Of a DNA stretch of 64,000 nucleotides, positions 1-9,002 are shown piece by piece (position 1 is the stretch's first letter; each line of letters starts with the position of its first letter). Under the pieces are notes generated by a model. It was given only the letters and a program-made list of their open reading frames with translations. It had not been told where the DNA came from and made no database searches. Position numbers and translations under genes: made by a program. The stretch comes from Citromicrobium bathyomarinum (GTDB lineage: Bacteria; Pseudomonadota; Alphaproteobacteria; Sphingomonadales; Sphingomonadaceae). The DNA is taken from the NCBI RefSeq assembly GCF_021021475.1, contig NZ_JAINWL010000003.1, positions 427,927-491,926 on the forward strand. Reading direction: 5' to 3'.

Positions 1-1
1 C

Positions 2-847
2 GGCCTCAAGCTCTATTACCGCGACTATCCCGGGGGTGAGGACGGCCGTCCGCCGATTATCTGCATGCACGGGCTGACCCGCAATTCGCGCGATTTCGCC
101 GATCTGGCGGAGCGGCTTTCGCCCGAATGGCGGGTGATCGTGCCCGAAATGCGCGGCCGCGGGCAGAGCGATTATGCCGAAGACGCCGCGACCTATACTC
201 CGCTCAACTATGTCGAGGATGTGGAGGCGCTGCTTGCCGAGCTGGGCATCGACCGCTTCGTCGCGATCGGCACTTCGCTGGGCGGACTGATGACGATGCT
301 GCTGTCCAGCCGCGCTCCCGAACGGCTCGCGGGCGCGGTGCTCAACGATGTCGGGCCCGAGATCGACGAGGCCGGACTGGACAAGATCCGCACCTACGTG
401 GGCCAGGGCCGCAGCTTCCCGACCTGGATGCACGCCGCGCGCGCACTTCAGGAAACGCACGAGGACGCGCACCCGACCTATCAGCTGGACGACTGGCTGC
501 TGGCGGCCAAGCGCGTGATGGTACTCGGCCAGAACGGGCGGATCAGCTTCGACTACGACATGGCGCTGGGCGATGCCTTCCGCGAGACGCCCGACAGCGG
601 CGGTGCCCCGCCTGCCAACCTGTGGCTGGCGTTCGAATCGCTCGGCAACACACCGCTGCTGCTGGTGCGCGGTGCTCTGTCCAACCTGTTGTCGGAAGAA
701 ACCGTGCGGCAGATGAAGGTCCGCAACCCGGGGATGGAGGTCGTCCTCGTGCCCGATACCGGCCACGCGCCGATGCTCGACGAGCCGGAGGCGGTCGCCG
801 CGATCGACGCGCTGCTGGCGAAGGTCCGCACCCGGGAAACCGTTTGA
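2..847 (+). CDS. alpha/beta hydrolase, 5' end cut by the window edge
   Basis: Member of the alpha/beta-hydrolase fold superfamily; the substrate cannot be deduced. The frame is already open at base 2, so the true start lies upstream and about 281 residues are visible. Seen: the oxyanion-hole segment ICMHGLTRN near visible residues 20-28, the nucleophile elbow GTSLGG near residues 89-94, and the catalytic-His region DTGHAPMLDEPEA close to the C-terminus. Its TGA stop shares a base with the ATG of the following glycosyltransferase (TGATG), so the two are probably translationally coupled. The family is secure from the motifs; the function is open. Confidence 0.88.
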   Translation, partial: GLKLYYRDYPGGEDGRPPIICMHGLTRNSRDFADLAERLSPEWRVIVPEMRGRGQSDYAEDAATYTPLNYVEDVEALLAELGIDRFVAIGTSLGGLMTMLLSSRAPERLAGAVLNDVGPEIDEAGLDKIRTYVGQGRSFPTWMHAARALQETHEDAHPTYQLDDWLLAAKRVMVLGQNGRISFDYDMALGDAFRETPDSGGAPPANLWLAFESLGNTPLLLVRGALSNLLSEETVRQMKVRNPGMEVVLVPDTGHAPMLDEPEAVAAIDALLAKVRTRETV

Positions 848-2001
848 TGGCGGGCTCCGCGCGCGAAGGGGCACCGCGCGTCCTCCATCTCCACTCCACC
901 TTCGCGGCCGGGGGCAAGGAGCTGCGCAGCGTGCAGCTGATCAACGCCTTCGGCGAATCGCTGCGCCATGCGATCGTCTCTGCCGATCCGGGCCAGTACG
1001 GTGCCGCAGAGCATATCAAGCAAGGGGTGGAGGTCCGCTACCCGCGCGATTTCCCCTCGTTACAGGGCAAGCCTTTGCCGCGGCGGCTCCAGAAACTCGC
1101 CCGCGCGATGCAGCCATACGATCTGGTGCTGACCTACAACTGGGGGGCGATGGACGCGGTGATGGCGCATACGTTGTTCACCGATGCGATGGGTCTGCCA
1201 CCGCTTATCCATCACGAGGATGGCTTCAACGAGGATGAGCAGGAGCGGTTGAAAACCAGCCGCAACTGGTATCGGCGGATCGCGCTGGGCAAGACTAGCG
1301 GGCTGGTCGTCCCCTCAGAGGTGCTGGAGGGGATCGCGCTGCAGGCCTGGCAGCAGCCGATCGGCCGCGTGAAGCACATCCCGAACGGGATCGACACCGC
1401 GAAGTTCTCTGCCAGCCCGCCGCCCGATGCGCTGCGCGGGGTCATCAAGCACGAGGGCGAGCAGTGGATCGGCGCGCTGGCAGGCCTGCGCCCTGTGAAA
1501 AATCTCACCGCTCTGGTGCGCGCGGTCGCCCACTTGCCCGAGGACTGGCAGCTGGTGATTGTTGGCGAAGGGCCGCAGCGTGACTCGATCCGCGATGCTG
1601 CGGAAGCGGCGGGGATCGCGCATCGCGTCCACCTGCCCGGCTTCGTCGCCAACCCGGCAAGCTATATCGGACTGTTCGACATCTTCGCACTGTCTTCCCG
1701 GTCCGAACAGTTCCCGCTCTCGGTGGTCGAGGCGATGGCCGCCGCGCTGCCCGTTGCCGCGCCCGCCGTGGGGGATATCGCGGCGATGGTGGCGCAGGAG
1801 AATGCGCGCTTCATCGTGCGCCCGAACGACGAGGCTGCGCTGGGCGAGGCGTTGCAGGTGCTGGCCACCGACCCGGATTTGCGGGCGCAGATCGGGGAAG
1901 CCAACCGGGCGAAGGCGCGCAAGCACTTCGACGCGGCGGACATGGTTGCGGCCTACCGCCGGCTCTACGACAGCGCGCTGGGCGGTGGAGCGATCCGCTG
2001 A
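847..2001 (+). CDS. glycosyltransferase family 4 protein
   Basis: Predicted retaining GT-B glycosyltransferase (GT4-like) of 384 residues, cytoplasmic or membrane-associated, transferring a sugar from a nucleotide-sugar donor to an unknown acceptor. The N-terminus VLHLHSTFAAGGKE has the glycine-rich loop typical of these enzymes. The C-terminal half carries the E-x7-E signature in SEQFPLSVVEAM near residue 286, preceded by GFVANPASYIGLFDIF. The start is the ATG overlapping the hydrolase stop; the same frame stays open upstream, but that part runs inside the hydrolase gene. No other capsule or LPS genes lie nearby, so the product is unknown. Confidence 0.88.
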   Translation: MAGSAREGAPRVLHLHSTFAAGGKELRSVQLINAFGESLRHAIVSADPGQYGAAEHIKQGVEVRYPRDFPSLQGKPLPRRLQKLARAMQPYDLVLTYNWGAMDAVMAHTLFTDAMGLPPLIHHEDGFNEDEQERLKTSRNWYRRIALGKTSGLVVPSEVLEGIALQAWQQPIGRVKHIPNGIDTAKFSASPPPDALRGVIKHEGEQWIGALAGLRPVKNLTALVRAVAHLPEDWQLVIVGEGPQRDSIRDAAEAAGIAHRVHLPGFVANPASYIGLFDIFALSSRSEQFPLSVVEAMAAALPVAAPAVGDIAAMVAQENARFIVRPNDEAALGEALQVLATDPDLRAQIGEANRAKARKHFDAADMVAAYRRLYDSALGGGAIR

Positions 2002-2130
2002 CCGGCAGCCGGGCGCGCTTTCAGCGCCCATTCACCCGCGCTGCTGTTCAACCGGTGGCTATTGAATTGACGGCGTCATGGTTTAAAGAACCGCCCCGTT
2101 CCCGGCAGTTTTAAGGAAAGTCCCCCAGGC

Positions 2131-2934
2131 GTGGCCCTGTTACCCAATCGCGACAGCGCAAAGGCGGCCGACCGCAAGGCCAAAACCCAGGCCGCACAGG
2201 ACGAAGCGCTGCTGCGCGAGGTGGACGATGCCGTCCGCACCGACCAGTACCGCCATGTCTGGACCCGCTACGGCATCTACATAATCGGTGTGGTGGTGCT
2301 GGGGCTGATCGCATTCGCTGCCGTGCTGTTCTTCAGCGGCCAGAGCGAAGGCAATCGCGAATCCGAATCCGAAACGCTGGTGACCGCGCTCGACCAAGTC
2401 GAGGCGGGCAATCTGGATCAGGCCGACGAGGCGCTGGCTCCGCTGGCCGAAGATGGCCGGGGCGGGGGCAAGACGCAGGCGCAGATGCTGCGCGCGGGCA
2501 TCGCGCTGGAGCAGGGCCGGGCGAAGGAAGCCGCGGAACTGTTCAGCCAGGTCGCCGCCGACGACGACGTGCCCCAGTCGATCCGCGATCTCGCGGAACT
2601 GCGCGCGGTCGTTGCCGGCTATGACTCGATGAAGCCTGCCGAGGTGATCCGCCGCCTGACCCCGCTCGCCCAGCCGGACCAGCCGTACTACGGCAGCGCG
2701 GGCGAGATCCTGGCGATGGCCTATCTCGAAGGCGGCGATAAGGAACGCGCCGGCAAGCTGTTCGGCGAGATTGCCATGGATGACGACGTGCCCGACACGA
2801 TCCGCGGCCGCGCGCGCCAGATGGCCAGCGTGCTGGGTGTGGATGCGGTCGGCGATGTCGACGAACTGATCAAAAGTCTGCGCGGGCCCGCCGGCGCGGG
2901 CGGTGCGCCGCCGACAGGCGCACAGCCGGAATAA
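2131..2934 (+). CDS. membrane-anchored TPR-like protein (YfgM-like) upstream of bamB
   Basis: 267-residue inner-membrane protein: a charged cytoplasmic N-terminus, one transmembrane helix at about residues 47-69, then an alanine-rich helical periplasmic domain with TPR-like periodicity. The layout matches the YfgM-type ancillary translocon/chaperone family commonly found just before bamB. The start is GTG, with AAGGAAAG about 11 bases upstream. It lies 58 bases before bamB in the same direction, which suggests a shared role in periplasmic folding or outer-membrane biogenesis. The C-terminus ends in a Gly/Pro/Ala-rich tail. Family is inferred from architecture and context. Confidence 0.75.
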   Translation: MALLPNRDSAKAADRKAKTQAAQDEALLREVDDAVRTDQYRHVWTRYGIYIIGVVVLGLIAFAAVLFFSGQSEGNRESESETLVTALDQVEAGNLDQADEALAPLAEDGRGGGKTQAQMLRAGIALEQGRAKEAAELFSQVAADDDVPQSIRDLAELRAVVAGYDSMKPAEVIRRLTPLAQPDQPYYGSAGEILAMAYLEGGDKERAGKLFGEIAMDDDVPDTIRGRARQMASVLGVDAVGDVDELIKSLRGPAGAGGAPPTGAQPE

Positions 2935-2992
2935 ACGGCGCACACACCTAACACTTGGCCCCCGAGGCGGGGCGACATTTCGGAGGATGACC

Positions 2993-4324
2993 TTGCGATC
3001 CATTGGTGCCACCCCGCTTCTTCTCGCGGCGCTGTTCGTCACCGGCTGTTCGGGCGGTCTGTTCGGCGGCGGAGACAAGAAGGTTACCCCGACCGTGGGC
3101 AATCGCGAGCCGGTTCTCTCCCGCATTGAAAGCGGTGCCAAGGTCGACCCCAGCATCTCCGGCGTTTCGGTGGTGCTGCCTCCCGCACGCGTCAACGAAA
3201 CCTGGGCGATGGCCAGCGGTACGCCGAGCAAGAGCTATGGCAACCTCGCGCTTGGTGCCAGCCCGACCCGCGCGTGGAGCGCGCAGATTCCGGGATCGAG
3301 CAACAAGCGCCGTCTGGGCGCCGCCCCGATCGTTGCGGGCGGTACGCTCTACGTCACCGATACTGCGGGCACTGTGCACGCGTTCGATGCGGATACTGGT
3401 GGGCGCAAGTGGGAATATCGGCCGGAGATCGACTCGGATCTGCGCGGCACGGCCTTCGGAGGCGGCATCGCGGTCGCGGGCAATCGCCTGTTCGCGACCA
3501 GCGGCACCGGCCAGGTGGTCGCGCTGAACACCGCTGACGGCAGCGTAATCTGGAGCGCCAGCCCCGCCGGGCCGCTGCGCGATTCGCCCACGCTCGCCTT
3601 CAACCTTGTGCTGGTGATGACGCAGGACAACCGGATCATCGCGCTCAGCCAGGATGATGGCTCGGTCGAATGGGAAAACTCCGGCTCGACCGCGCAGGCT
3701 GGCGTGTTCGGCGTGGCATCGCCCGCCGCCGGGCAGGGCACCATCGTTGCGGGTTACAGCTCGGGCGAACTGGTCGCCTATCGTTACGAGAACGGGCGCG
3801 AGCTGTGGGCCGATGCGCTGGCGCGCACCTCGATTTCGACCGAGGTCGGCAGCCTGACCGATATCGATGCCGATCCGATCATCGATGGCGGGCGCGTCTA
3901 TGCGCTGGGCCAGGGTGGCCGCATGGCCGCCTACGAGTTGGTCACCGGCCAGCGCGTGTGGGAACTCAACCTCGCCGGGATTTCGACCCCGGCGCTGGCG
4001 GGTGAGTGGCTGTTCACGCTGACCAGCGATGCGCGCCTGCTGGCGATTGCCCGGGGCAGCGGCAAGATCCGCTGGATCACCCAGCTCGCCCGCTATCGCA
4101 ATGAGGAAGACCGCAAGGGCCCGATCTTCTGGACCGGTCCGGTGCTCGCCAACAACATGCTCTACGTCGGCAATTCGAACGGTGAGCTGTGGCAGGTGAG
4201 CGTGGGCGAAGGCGCGGCCAACCTGATGACCGAGCTCAAGGCCGGCGTCACCCTGCCGCCGATCGTCGCCAACAACACGCTCTACGTACTCGACGACAGC
4301 GGCACCATCACCGCGTTCCGCTAA
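2993..4324 (+). CDS. bamB: outer-membrane assembly lipoprotein BamB
   Basis: PQQ-type beta-propeller lipoprotein of the BAM complex, which inserts beta-barrel proteins into the outer membrane. Seen: a lipoprotein signal with lipobox LFVTGC about 15 residues in, then repeated propeller blades with patterns such as GGTLYVTDTAGTVHAFDADTG and GNRLFATSGTGQVVALN. Length about 443 residues. I chose the TTG at 2993 because GGAGG (2982-2986) is 6 bases away from it; the ATG at 2987 abuts that GGAGG directly, which is too close. The two choices differ by two residues. It probably forms an operon with the TPR protein upstream. Confidence 0.88.
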   Translation: MRSIGATPLLLAALFVTGCSGGLFGGGDKKVTPTVGNREPVLSRIESGAKVDPSISGVSVVLPPARVNETWAMASGTPSKSYGNLALGASPTRAWSAQIPGSSNKRRLGAAPIVAGGTLYVTDTAGTVHAFDADTGGRKWEYRPEIDSDLRGTAFGGGIAVAGNRLFATSGTGQVVALNTADGSVIWSASPAGPLRDSPTLAFNLVLVMTQDNRIIALSQDDGSVEWENSGSTAQAGVFGVASPAAGQGTIVAGYSSGELVAYRYENGRELWADALARTSISTEVGSLTDIDADPIIDGGRVYALGQGGRMAAYELVTGQRVWELNLAGISTPALAGEWLFTLTSDARLLAIARGSGKIRWITQLARYRNEEDRKGPIFWTGPVLANNMLYVGNSNGELWQVSVGEGAANLMTELKAGVTLPPIVANNTLYVLDDSGTITAFR

Positions 4325-4329
4325 CGGCA

Positions 4330-4361
4330 GTGACGCGGCGGCCTGAGAGCCGCCGCGTTAC
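4330..4361 (+). terminator. strong GC hairpin after bamB
   Basis: A 13-bp stem (one G-T pair) with a 6-base loop starts just after the bamB stop: core arm ACGCGGCGGC at 4333-4342 pairs with GCCGCCGCGT at 4349-4358. There is no clean T-run behind it, so it may be a weak or Rho-assisted terminator, or only an mRNA-stabilising hairpin. Confidence 0.5.
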
Positions 4362-4396
4362 CGAGCATTTAACCCTTTTGGGCCTAAAGCGGCGTC

Positions 4397-5752
4397 ATGC
4401 GCGAAGACGCCTCCAGCTCACAACCGCCCCGCAGCGATGTCTCCGCTGGCGTAGGTCTTGTCGGCCTCGCCGGGCTTCTCGGCTGGATCGCGTTCTGCCG
4501 CGCCTTCCCTGAAATCTCGATCGCGCTCGACCTGCCCGGGCCCCACGCGCGGCTGGCGGGTCCTTATGCGGCGCTGTGCGGCCTGCTCGCCAGTGGTGTG
4601 CCGATGGTGCTGTGGTCGATCCTGGTCGACAAGGTCCATCGACGCGCTTCGACCGGGCTTGTGCTGGGCAAACAGGGCCCGGGACACAGTACGCGGGCAA
4701 TCTCCTTCACCAAGCTGACCGGGTTGTGGGCGACCTGGGCGGTGATTGCCGTGCTCTACGGGCTCTGCCGCTGGTACTGGGATGGCAATTATCTGTTCGC
4801 GATGGAGGTGCTGGCCTACGCCGCGGTTCCCGCGCTGATCCTCTCGGTGCCCTATATCTTCTGGATCGACCGGCGGATGGAAGACCCGCGCGACGGCACC
4901 TGGCATTTCGGGGCCTTCCTGCTCGCGCGCGAGCAGTGGGACCGCGAAAAGGTCATCGGCCACTGGCGCGCGTGGATCATCAAGGGCTTCTTCGGCGCGT
5001 TCATGATCTCGATCCTGCCCGGCGGTTTCGCCGAGGTGGTCAACGCCGATCCTGCCGCGCTGGCGACCCGGCCCGGTGCGCTGGCGCTGGCGGTCATCTC
5101 GCTGCTGTTCGTGATCGACGTGCAGATCGGGACGGTCGGTTATGTGATGACGATGCGCCCGCTTGATACCCATATCCGCAGCGGCAACCCGTTTCTTGCG
5201 GGCTGGATCGCCGCGTTGTTGTGCTACCCCCCGTTCGTGTACGGGATCACGGGCGCGGGCGGCCTGCTATCATACGAAAACAACGCTCCCGGCTGGCAGC
5301 ACTGGCTGGCGGGCGAGCCGTGGCTGATGGCGTTGTGGGGCGGCTGGCTGGTGGTGCTGACCGGGATGTATGCCTGGGCGACGGTGGTCTTCGGCCTGCG
5401 GTTCTCCAACCTGACCTATCGCGGCGTGATCACCCACGGGCCTTACCGCTTCACCCGCCACCCGGCCTATCTCTCGAAGAACCTGTTCTGGTGGAGTGCG
5501 GCGCTGCCGTTCCTCGTCACCAACGGAGGCCTGCTGGAGGCGGTGCGCAATGTCGTCGGCCTCGCGCTCGTCTCGGGAATCTACTACTGGCGCGCGCGGA
5601 CTGAAGAGGCGCACCTGCTGTGCGAGGATGCCAAGTATCGCGAATATCACGCGTGGATGAGCCGCAACGGGCCGCTTACCGTTGCCATCGGGGCGCTGGG
5701 CCATGCGATCTCGCGCGGCCGCAGCCAGCAGCCGCTCCACCCCGCGGAATGA
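4397..5752 (+). CDS. isoprenylcysteine carboxyl methyltransferase (ICMT)-like membrane protein
   Basis: 451-residue polytopic membrane protein with many hydrophobic segments. The C-terminal third carries the ICMT/PEMT/NnrU-type signature GPYRFTRHPAYLSKNLFWW near residues 350-370, followed by a membrane segment and an E-E-x-L-L-x-x-Y-x-x-Y-like end (TEEAHLLCEDAKYREYHAW). Such proteins bind S-adenosylmethionine at the membrane; the bacterial substrate is generally unknown. It stands alone between bamB and the convergent gshA gene (10 bases apart). The N-terminal roughly 300 residues are an extra membrane region beyond the minimal ICMT domain. Confidence 0.75.
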   Translation: MREDASSSQPPRSDVSAGVGLVGLAGLLGWIAFCRAFPEISIALDLPGPHARLAGPYAALCGLLASGVPMVLWSILVDKVHRRASTGLVLGKQGPGHSTRAISFTKLTGLWATWAVIAVLYGLCRWYWDGNYLFAMEVLAYAAVPALILSVPYIFWIDRRMEDPRDGTWHFGAFLLAREQWDREKVIGHWRAWIIKGFFGAFMISILPGGFAEVVNADPAALATRPGALALAVISLLFVIDVQIGTVGYVMTMRPLDTHIRSGNPFLAGWIAALLCYPPFVYGITGAGGLLSYENNAPGWQHWLAGEPWLMALWGGWLVVLTGMYAWATVVFGLRFSNLTYRGVITHGPYRFTRHPAYLSKNLFWWSAALPFLVTNGGLLEAVRNVVGLALVSGIYYWRARTEEAHLLCEDAKYREYHAWMSRNGPLTVAIGALGHAISRGRSQQPLHPAE

Positions 5753-5762
5753 ACGCCGCAGG

Positions 5763-7133
5763 CTAGAAGCTGTACTTGTAGATCCGGGTTATATCGCCGC
5801 CCCATTCGCCGTGATAGCGATCGAGCATCCGCTGCGCGGGCGACTTGCCGCTTTCGACGATCTCGTCGAGCGTCTGGAGGAAGCCGGTCTCGTTGTCGCC
5901 GCCCGTGTTCAACCGCGCACGCGCGGTGAGGCCCGACCGGGCGATTTCGAGCACGTCCTTGCCCAGATCCTGCAGCGTGCGACCGCCAGGTACGCTCGCG
6001 GCGAGGCCTTCCTTCGGCACTGCGTTGCGCAGCGCCTCGCGCTCTTCCATCGACCAGTCCTTGACCAGATCCCACGCCGCATCGAGCGCGCCTTGGTCGT
6101 ATAGCAGGCCGACCCACAGCGCGGGCAGCGCGCAGATGCGGCTCCACGGGCCGCCATCGGCACCGCGCATTTCGAGGAAGCTCTTGAGCCGGACTTCCGG
6201 AAAAGCGGTCGAGAGGTGGTCCCACCAGTCGCTCTCGGTCGGTTTTTCGCCCGGCAGGATCGACAGTTTGCCATCGAGAAAATCGCGGAAGCTGAGACCC
6301 GCCGCGTCGAGATATTTCCCGTCGCGGAAGACGAAGTACATCGGCACGTCGAGCATGTAGTCGACATAGCGTTCGTAGCCGAAATCCTCATCGAACACGA
6401 AGGGCAGCATTCCGGTGCGATGCGGATCGGTGTCCGACCAGATGTGGCTGCGGTAGCTCAGGTATCCGTTGGGCTTGCCCTCGGTGAACGGCGAATTGGC
6501 AAACAGCGCAGTCGCGAGCGGTTGCAGCGCGAGGCCGACGCGGAATTTCTGCGCCATGTCGGCTTCGGAGGAATAGTCCAGATTGACCTGGATGGTGCAG
6601 GTCCGCAGCATCATGTCGAGCCCGAGATTGCCGACCGTCGGCATGTGCCGGGCCATGATGTCGTAACGCCCCTTGGGCATCATCGGCAGGTCTTCGCGGG
6701 TCTTGTCGGGCCACATGCCAAGGCCGAGGAAACCGACTCCGCAGCGTTCGCCGATTTCCTTCACCTGACTGAGGTGGCGACCCGCCTCGTTGCAGGTCTC
6801 GTGCAGGTTTTCGAGCGGCGCGCCCGAGAGTTCGAGCTGGCCTGCCGGTTCGAGGCTGACCGTGCCGTCATCGCCGCTCATCGCGATAACCTTGCCGCCT
6901 TCTTCCACCGGCTTCCAGCCGAAATCCTGCAAACTCAGCAGGATATCCCGGATGCCGCCGGGTTCGTCATAGCTTGGCGCGTGAAAGTCGTCGCGCTTGT
7001 AGACCAGCTTTTCGTGCTCGGTCCCGATCCGCCAGGCGGATTTGGGCTTCTCACCCGCTTGCATCGGAGCGACCAGCTGGTCGCGGTTTTCGATGACGGG
7101 TTCGTCTTCGTTCGATGCGTTGCGTGTGCTCAT
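5763..7133 (-). CDS. gshA: glutamate--cysteine ligase (plant/alphaproteobacterial type)
   Basis: First enzyme of glutathione synthesis: ATP-dependent joining of L-glutamate and L-cysteine to gamma-glutamylcysteine in the cytoplasm. The 456-residue length and motifs fit the GCS2-like family of alphaproteobacteria and plants rather than the E. coli form: RIGTEHEKLVYK near the N-terminus, VSLEPAGQLELSGAP in the substrate site, and MMLRTCTIQVNLDYSSE. The gene is transcribed away from ubiA with rsmE 40 bases upstream in the same direction, so rsmE-gshA may be one unit. No sign of damage. Confidence 0.93.
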   Translation of the reverse strand: MSTRNASNEDEPVIENRDQLVAPMQAGEKPKSAWRIGTEHEKLVYKRDDFHAPSYDEPGGIRDILLSLQDFGWKPVEEGGKVIAMSGDDGTVSLEPAGQLELSGAPLENLHETCNEAGRHLSQVKEIGERCGVGFLGLGMWPDKTREDLPMMPKGRYDIMARHMPTVGNLGLDMMLRTCTIQVNLDYSSEADMAQKFRVGLALQPLATALFANSPFTEGKPNGYLSYRSHIWSDTDPHRTGMLPFVFDEDFGYERYVDYMLDVPMYFVFRDGKYLDAAGLSFRDFLDGKLSILPGEKPTESDWWDHLSTAFPEVRLKSFLEMRGADGGPWSRICALPALWVGLLYDQGALDAAWDLVKDWSMEEREALRNAVPKEGLAASVPGGRTLQDLGKDVLEIARSGLTARARLNTGGDNETGFLQTLDEIVESGKSPAQRMLDRYHGEWGGDITRIYKYSF

Positions 7134-7173
7134 CGGGTGGCGTTAGAAAACTGGTTCTCGCGAGGGAAGGAAA

Positions 7174-7941
7174 TTATTCTTCGCCTCCTGACACAGGAGA
7201 CCAGTCGCCCGCCTGCGCCATCCAGATCGAGATTGCGGCAATAGTCGCGGTTTCGCCGCGCAGGATGCGCGGGCCAAGCGTGATCGGGGTTGCTTGCGGC
7301 AGGGCGCGGATCGCCGCGCGTTCGGCATCGTCGAAGCCGCCTTCGGGGCCGGTGAGAATCGCGGCAGGGGCACCGTGGCGGGCGAAGGCGCTGGCGGCAT
7401 CCTCACCACCTTCCTCATCGGCGAAGAACAGCGCGCGCTCTGCAGGCCAGTCGGCCAGAAGCGCGTCGAGCTTCACCGGCCCGGCCACCTGCGGCAGTGC
7501 GGTACGCGCACATTGCTCCGCCGCTTCGGTGACGATGGTCGCCGCACGTTCGGGGTTGAGCTTGTCGGCGACGCAGCGGCGGGTGACGACCGGGCGGATC
7601 GCGGCGACGCCCAGCTCGGTCGCCTTTTCCAGCACCAGGTCGAAACGGTCTTTCTTCAGCAGCGCGGGGCACAGCCACAGGTCGGGCACCGCCTCGCGCT
7701 CGCGCAAGCGCTCGACCACGGTCACATCGACTCGCCGCTTGTCCACCTGCCCGACTCGGGCGGCCCATTCGCCGGTCACGTCGTCGCACAGGATCACCGT
7801 GTCGCCTTCGGACACGCGCATGACCTTGCCCAGATAATGCGCGCGATTGCCGTCGAGAGCGGAGCTACGGCCTTCGCCAAGCTCGTCCTCGACGAACAGG
7901 CGCGGGGCGCTTTTCGGGGGCCAGGCGGGGGTTGCGGGCAT
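7174..7941 (-). CDS. rsmE: 16S rRNA (uracil-1498-N3)-methyltransferase RsmE
   Basis: SPOUT-class (knotted) methyltransferase that methylates N3 of U1498 in 16S rRNA. Seen: N-terminal PUA-like part starting PRLFVEDEL, the segment LLKKDRFDLVLEKATELGV, and the C-terminal knot motif LTGPEGGFDDAE followed by LGPRILRGETA. With the ATG at 7941 the protein is 255 residues, normal for the family; an open frame further upstream would add about 71 unrelated residues and overlap ubiA, so it is not used. Divergent from ubiA, with 40 bases between the two starts. Confidence 0.92.
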   Translation of the reverse strand: MPATPAWPPKSAPRLFVEDELGEGRSSALDGNRAHYLGKVMRVSEGDTVILCDDVTGEWAARVGQVDKRRVDVTVVERLREREAVPDLWLCPALLKKDRFDLVLEKATELGVAAIRPVVTRRCVADKLNPERAATIVTEAAEQCARTALPQVAGPVKLDALLADWPAERALFFADEEGGEDAASAFARHGAPAAILTGPEGGFDDAERAAIRALPQATPITLGPRILRGETATIAAISIWMAQAGDWSPVSGGEE

Positions 7942-7981
7942 GGCTGGGCAGGTGCCACGCGGCGCGCTAGGGAGCAAGTCC

Positions 7982-8905
7982 ATGAGCACCAGCGACTCCG
8001 TAGAAACGATCGTCCCCGACAGCGAGCACAGGGGGCTGATCGAGCGGCTGCCGCAGCTCCCCCGCGATCTTGCCCAGCTGGCCCGGTTCGACCGGCCGAT
8101 CGGCTGGTGGCTGCTGTTCTGGCCCTGCGTCTTCGGCGTGTGGCTGAGCGGCACCGGCTGGCAGTTCGGCCTCCTGCTGTGGTTTCTCGCCGGTTCGATC
8201 GCGATGCGCGGCGCGGGCTGCGTCTATAACGACATCACCGATGCCGAGCTGGACCGGCAGGTTGCGCGCACCGCCAGCCGCCCGATCGCCAGCGGCCGGG
8301 TGAGCAAGCGGACCGCGTGGATATGGCTCGCGGCGCTCAGCTTCGTCGGCCTGATCGTGCTGCTGCAAATACCGCTGCAGGCCCAGATCGTCGCCTTGGC
8401 GAGCCTGCTGCTGGTCGCGGCCTATCCCTTCATGAAGCGGATCACCTGGTGGCCGCAGGCGTGGCTGGGGCTGACCTTCAACTGGGGGCTGCTGGTCGGC
8501 TGGGCGACTCTGGCCGACGCGAACTGGGGCGTGGCGATCGCGGTCTATCTGGCCTGCGTCGCATGGACCGTCGGCTACGACACGATCTACGCCGTGCAGG
8601 ACAAGGAAGACGACGCGCTGGTCGGCATCCGGTCGAGCGCATTGCGCATGGGGGGCAAGGTGAAGCAGGGCGTGGCGACATGTTACGCACTGGCAGTCGC
8701 GCTGTGGGCGCTCGGCTTCTGGCTGTTGCGGGCGGACCCGGTCGCGTGGCTCACGCTGCTGCCGGTTGCATGGCACCTCGGCTGGCAGGTTGTGACGCTG
8801 GACGAGAAAGACCCGGGCAACCCGCTGCACCGTTTCCGCGCGAACCGCTGGGCCGGGTTCCTGTTCGCTGCGGCGTGCTTCGTGGTCGGTAACGCAGGGG
8901 CCTGA
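7982..8905 (+). CDS. ubiA: 4-hydroxybenzoate polyprenyltransferase
   Basis: Membrane prenyltransferase of ubiquinone synthesis that attaches the polyprenyl chain to 4-hydroxybenzoate. 307 residues with several membrane helices. Both Asp-rich Mg/diphosphate motifs are present: NDITDAELD (preceded by GAGCVYND) and DKEDDALVG later on. The ATG at 7982 is chosen because GGGAG lies a few bases upstream and because an earlier in-frame ATG at 7940 would overlap the divergent rsmE start. Confidence 0.93.
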   Translation: MSTSDSVETIVPDSEHRGLIERLPQLPRDLAQLARFDRPIGWWLLFWPCVFGVWLSGTGWQFGLLLWFLAGSIAMRGAGCVYNDITDAELDRQVARTASRPIASGRVSKRTAWIWLAALSFVGLIVLLQIPLQAQIVALASLLLVAAYPFMKRITWWPQAWLGLTFNWGLLVGWATLADANWGVAIAVYLACVAWTVGYDTIYAVQDKEDDALVGIRSSALRMGGKVKQGVATCYALAVALWALGFWLLRADPVAWLTLLPVAWHLGWQVVTLDEKDPGNPLHRFRANRWAGFLFAAACFVVGNAGA

Positions 8906-8928
8906 GTTTCGGCAGTTTTGCGGTGAAT

Positions 8929-8953
8929 GATCCCGCTTTTCGCCGGGATGACG
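8929..8953 (-). repeat. REP-like palindrome, partial copy
   Basis: Between ubiA and the helicase gene. On the minus strand it begins CGTCATCCCGGC and ends GCGGGATC, matching the head of the palindromic repeat at 27403-27440. The arms ATCCCG and CGGGAT are separated by 8 bases. The GGCTTCTTT tail seen in the 27-kb copies is missing. Confidence 0.55.
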
Positions 8954-9002
8954 CCCGCGCAGCTGTTTACTTTTCGTTCCACGGACCCGAAACTGGACCG
9001 CG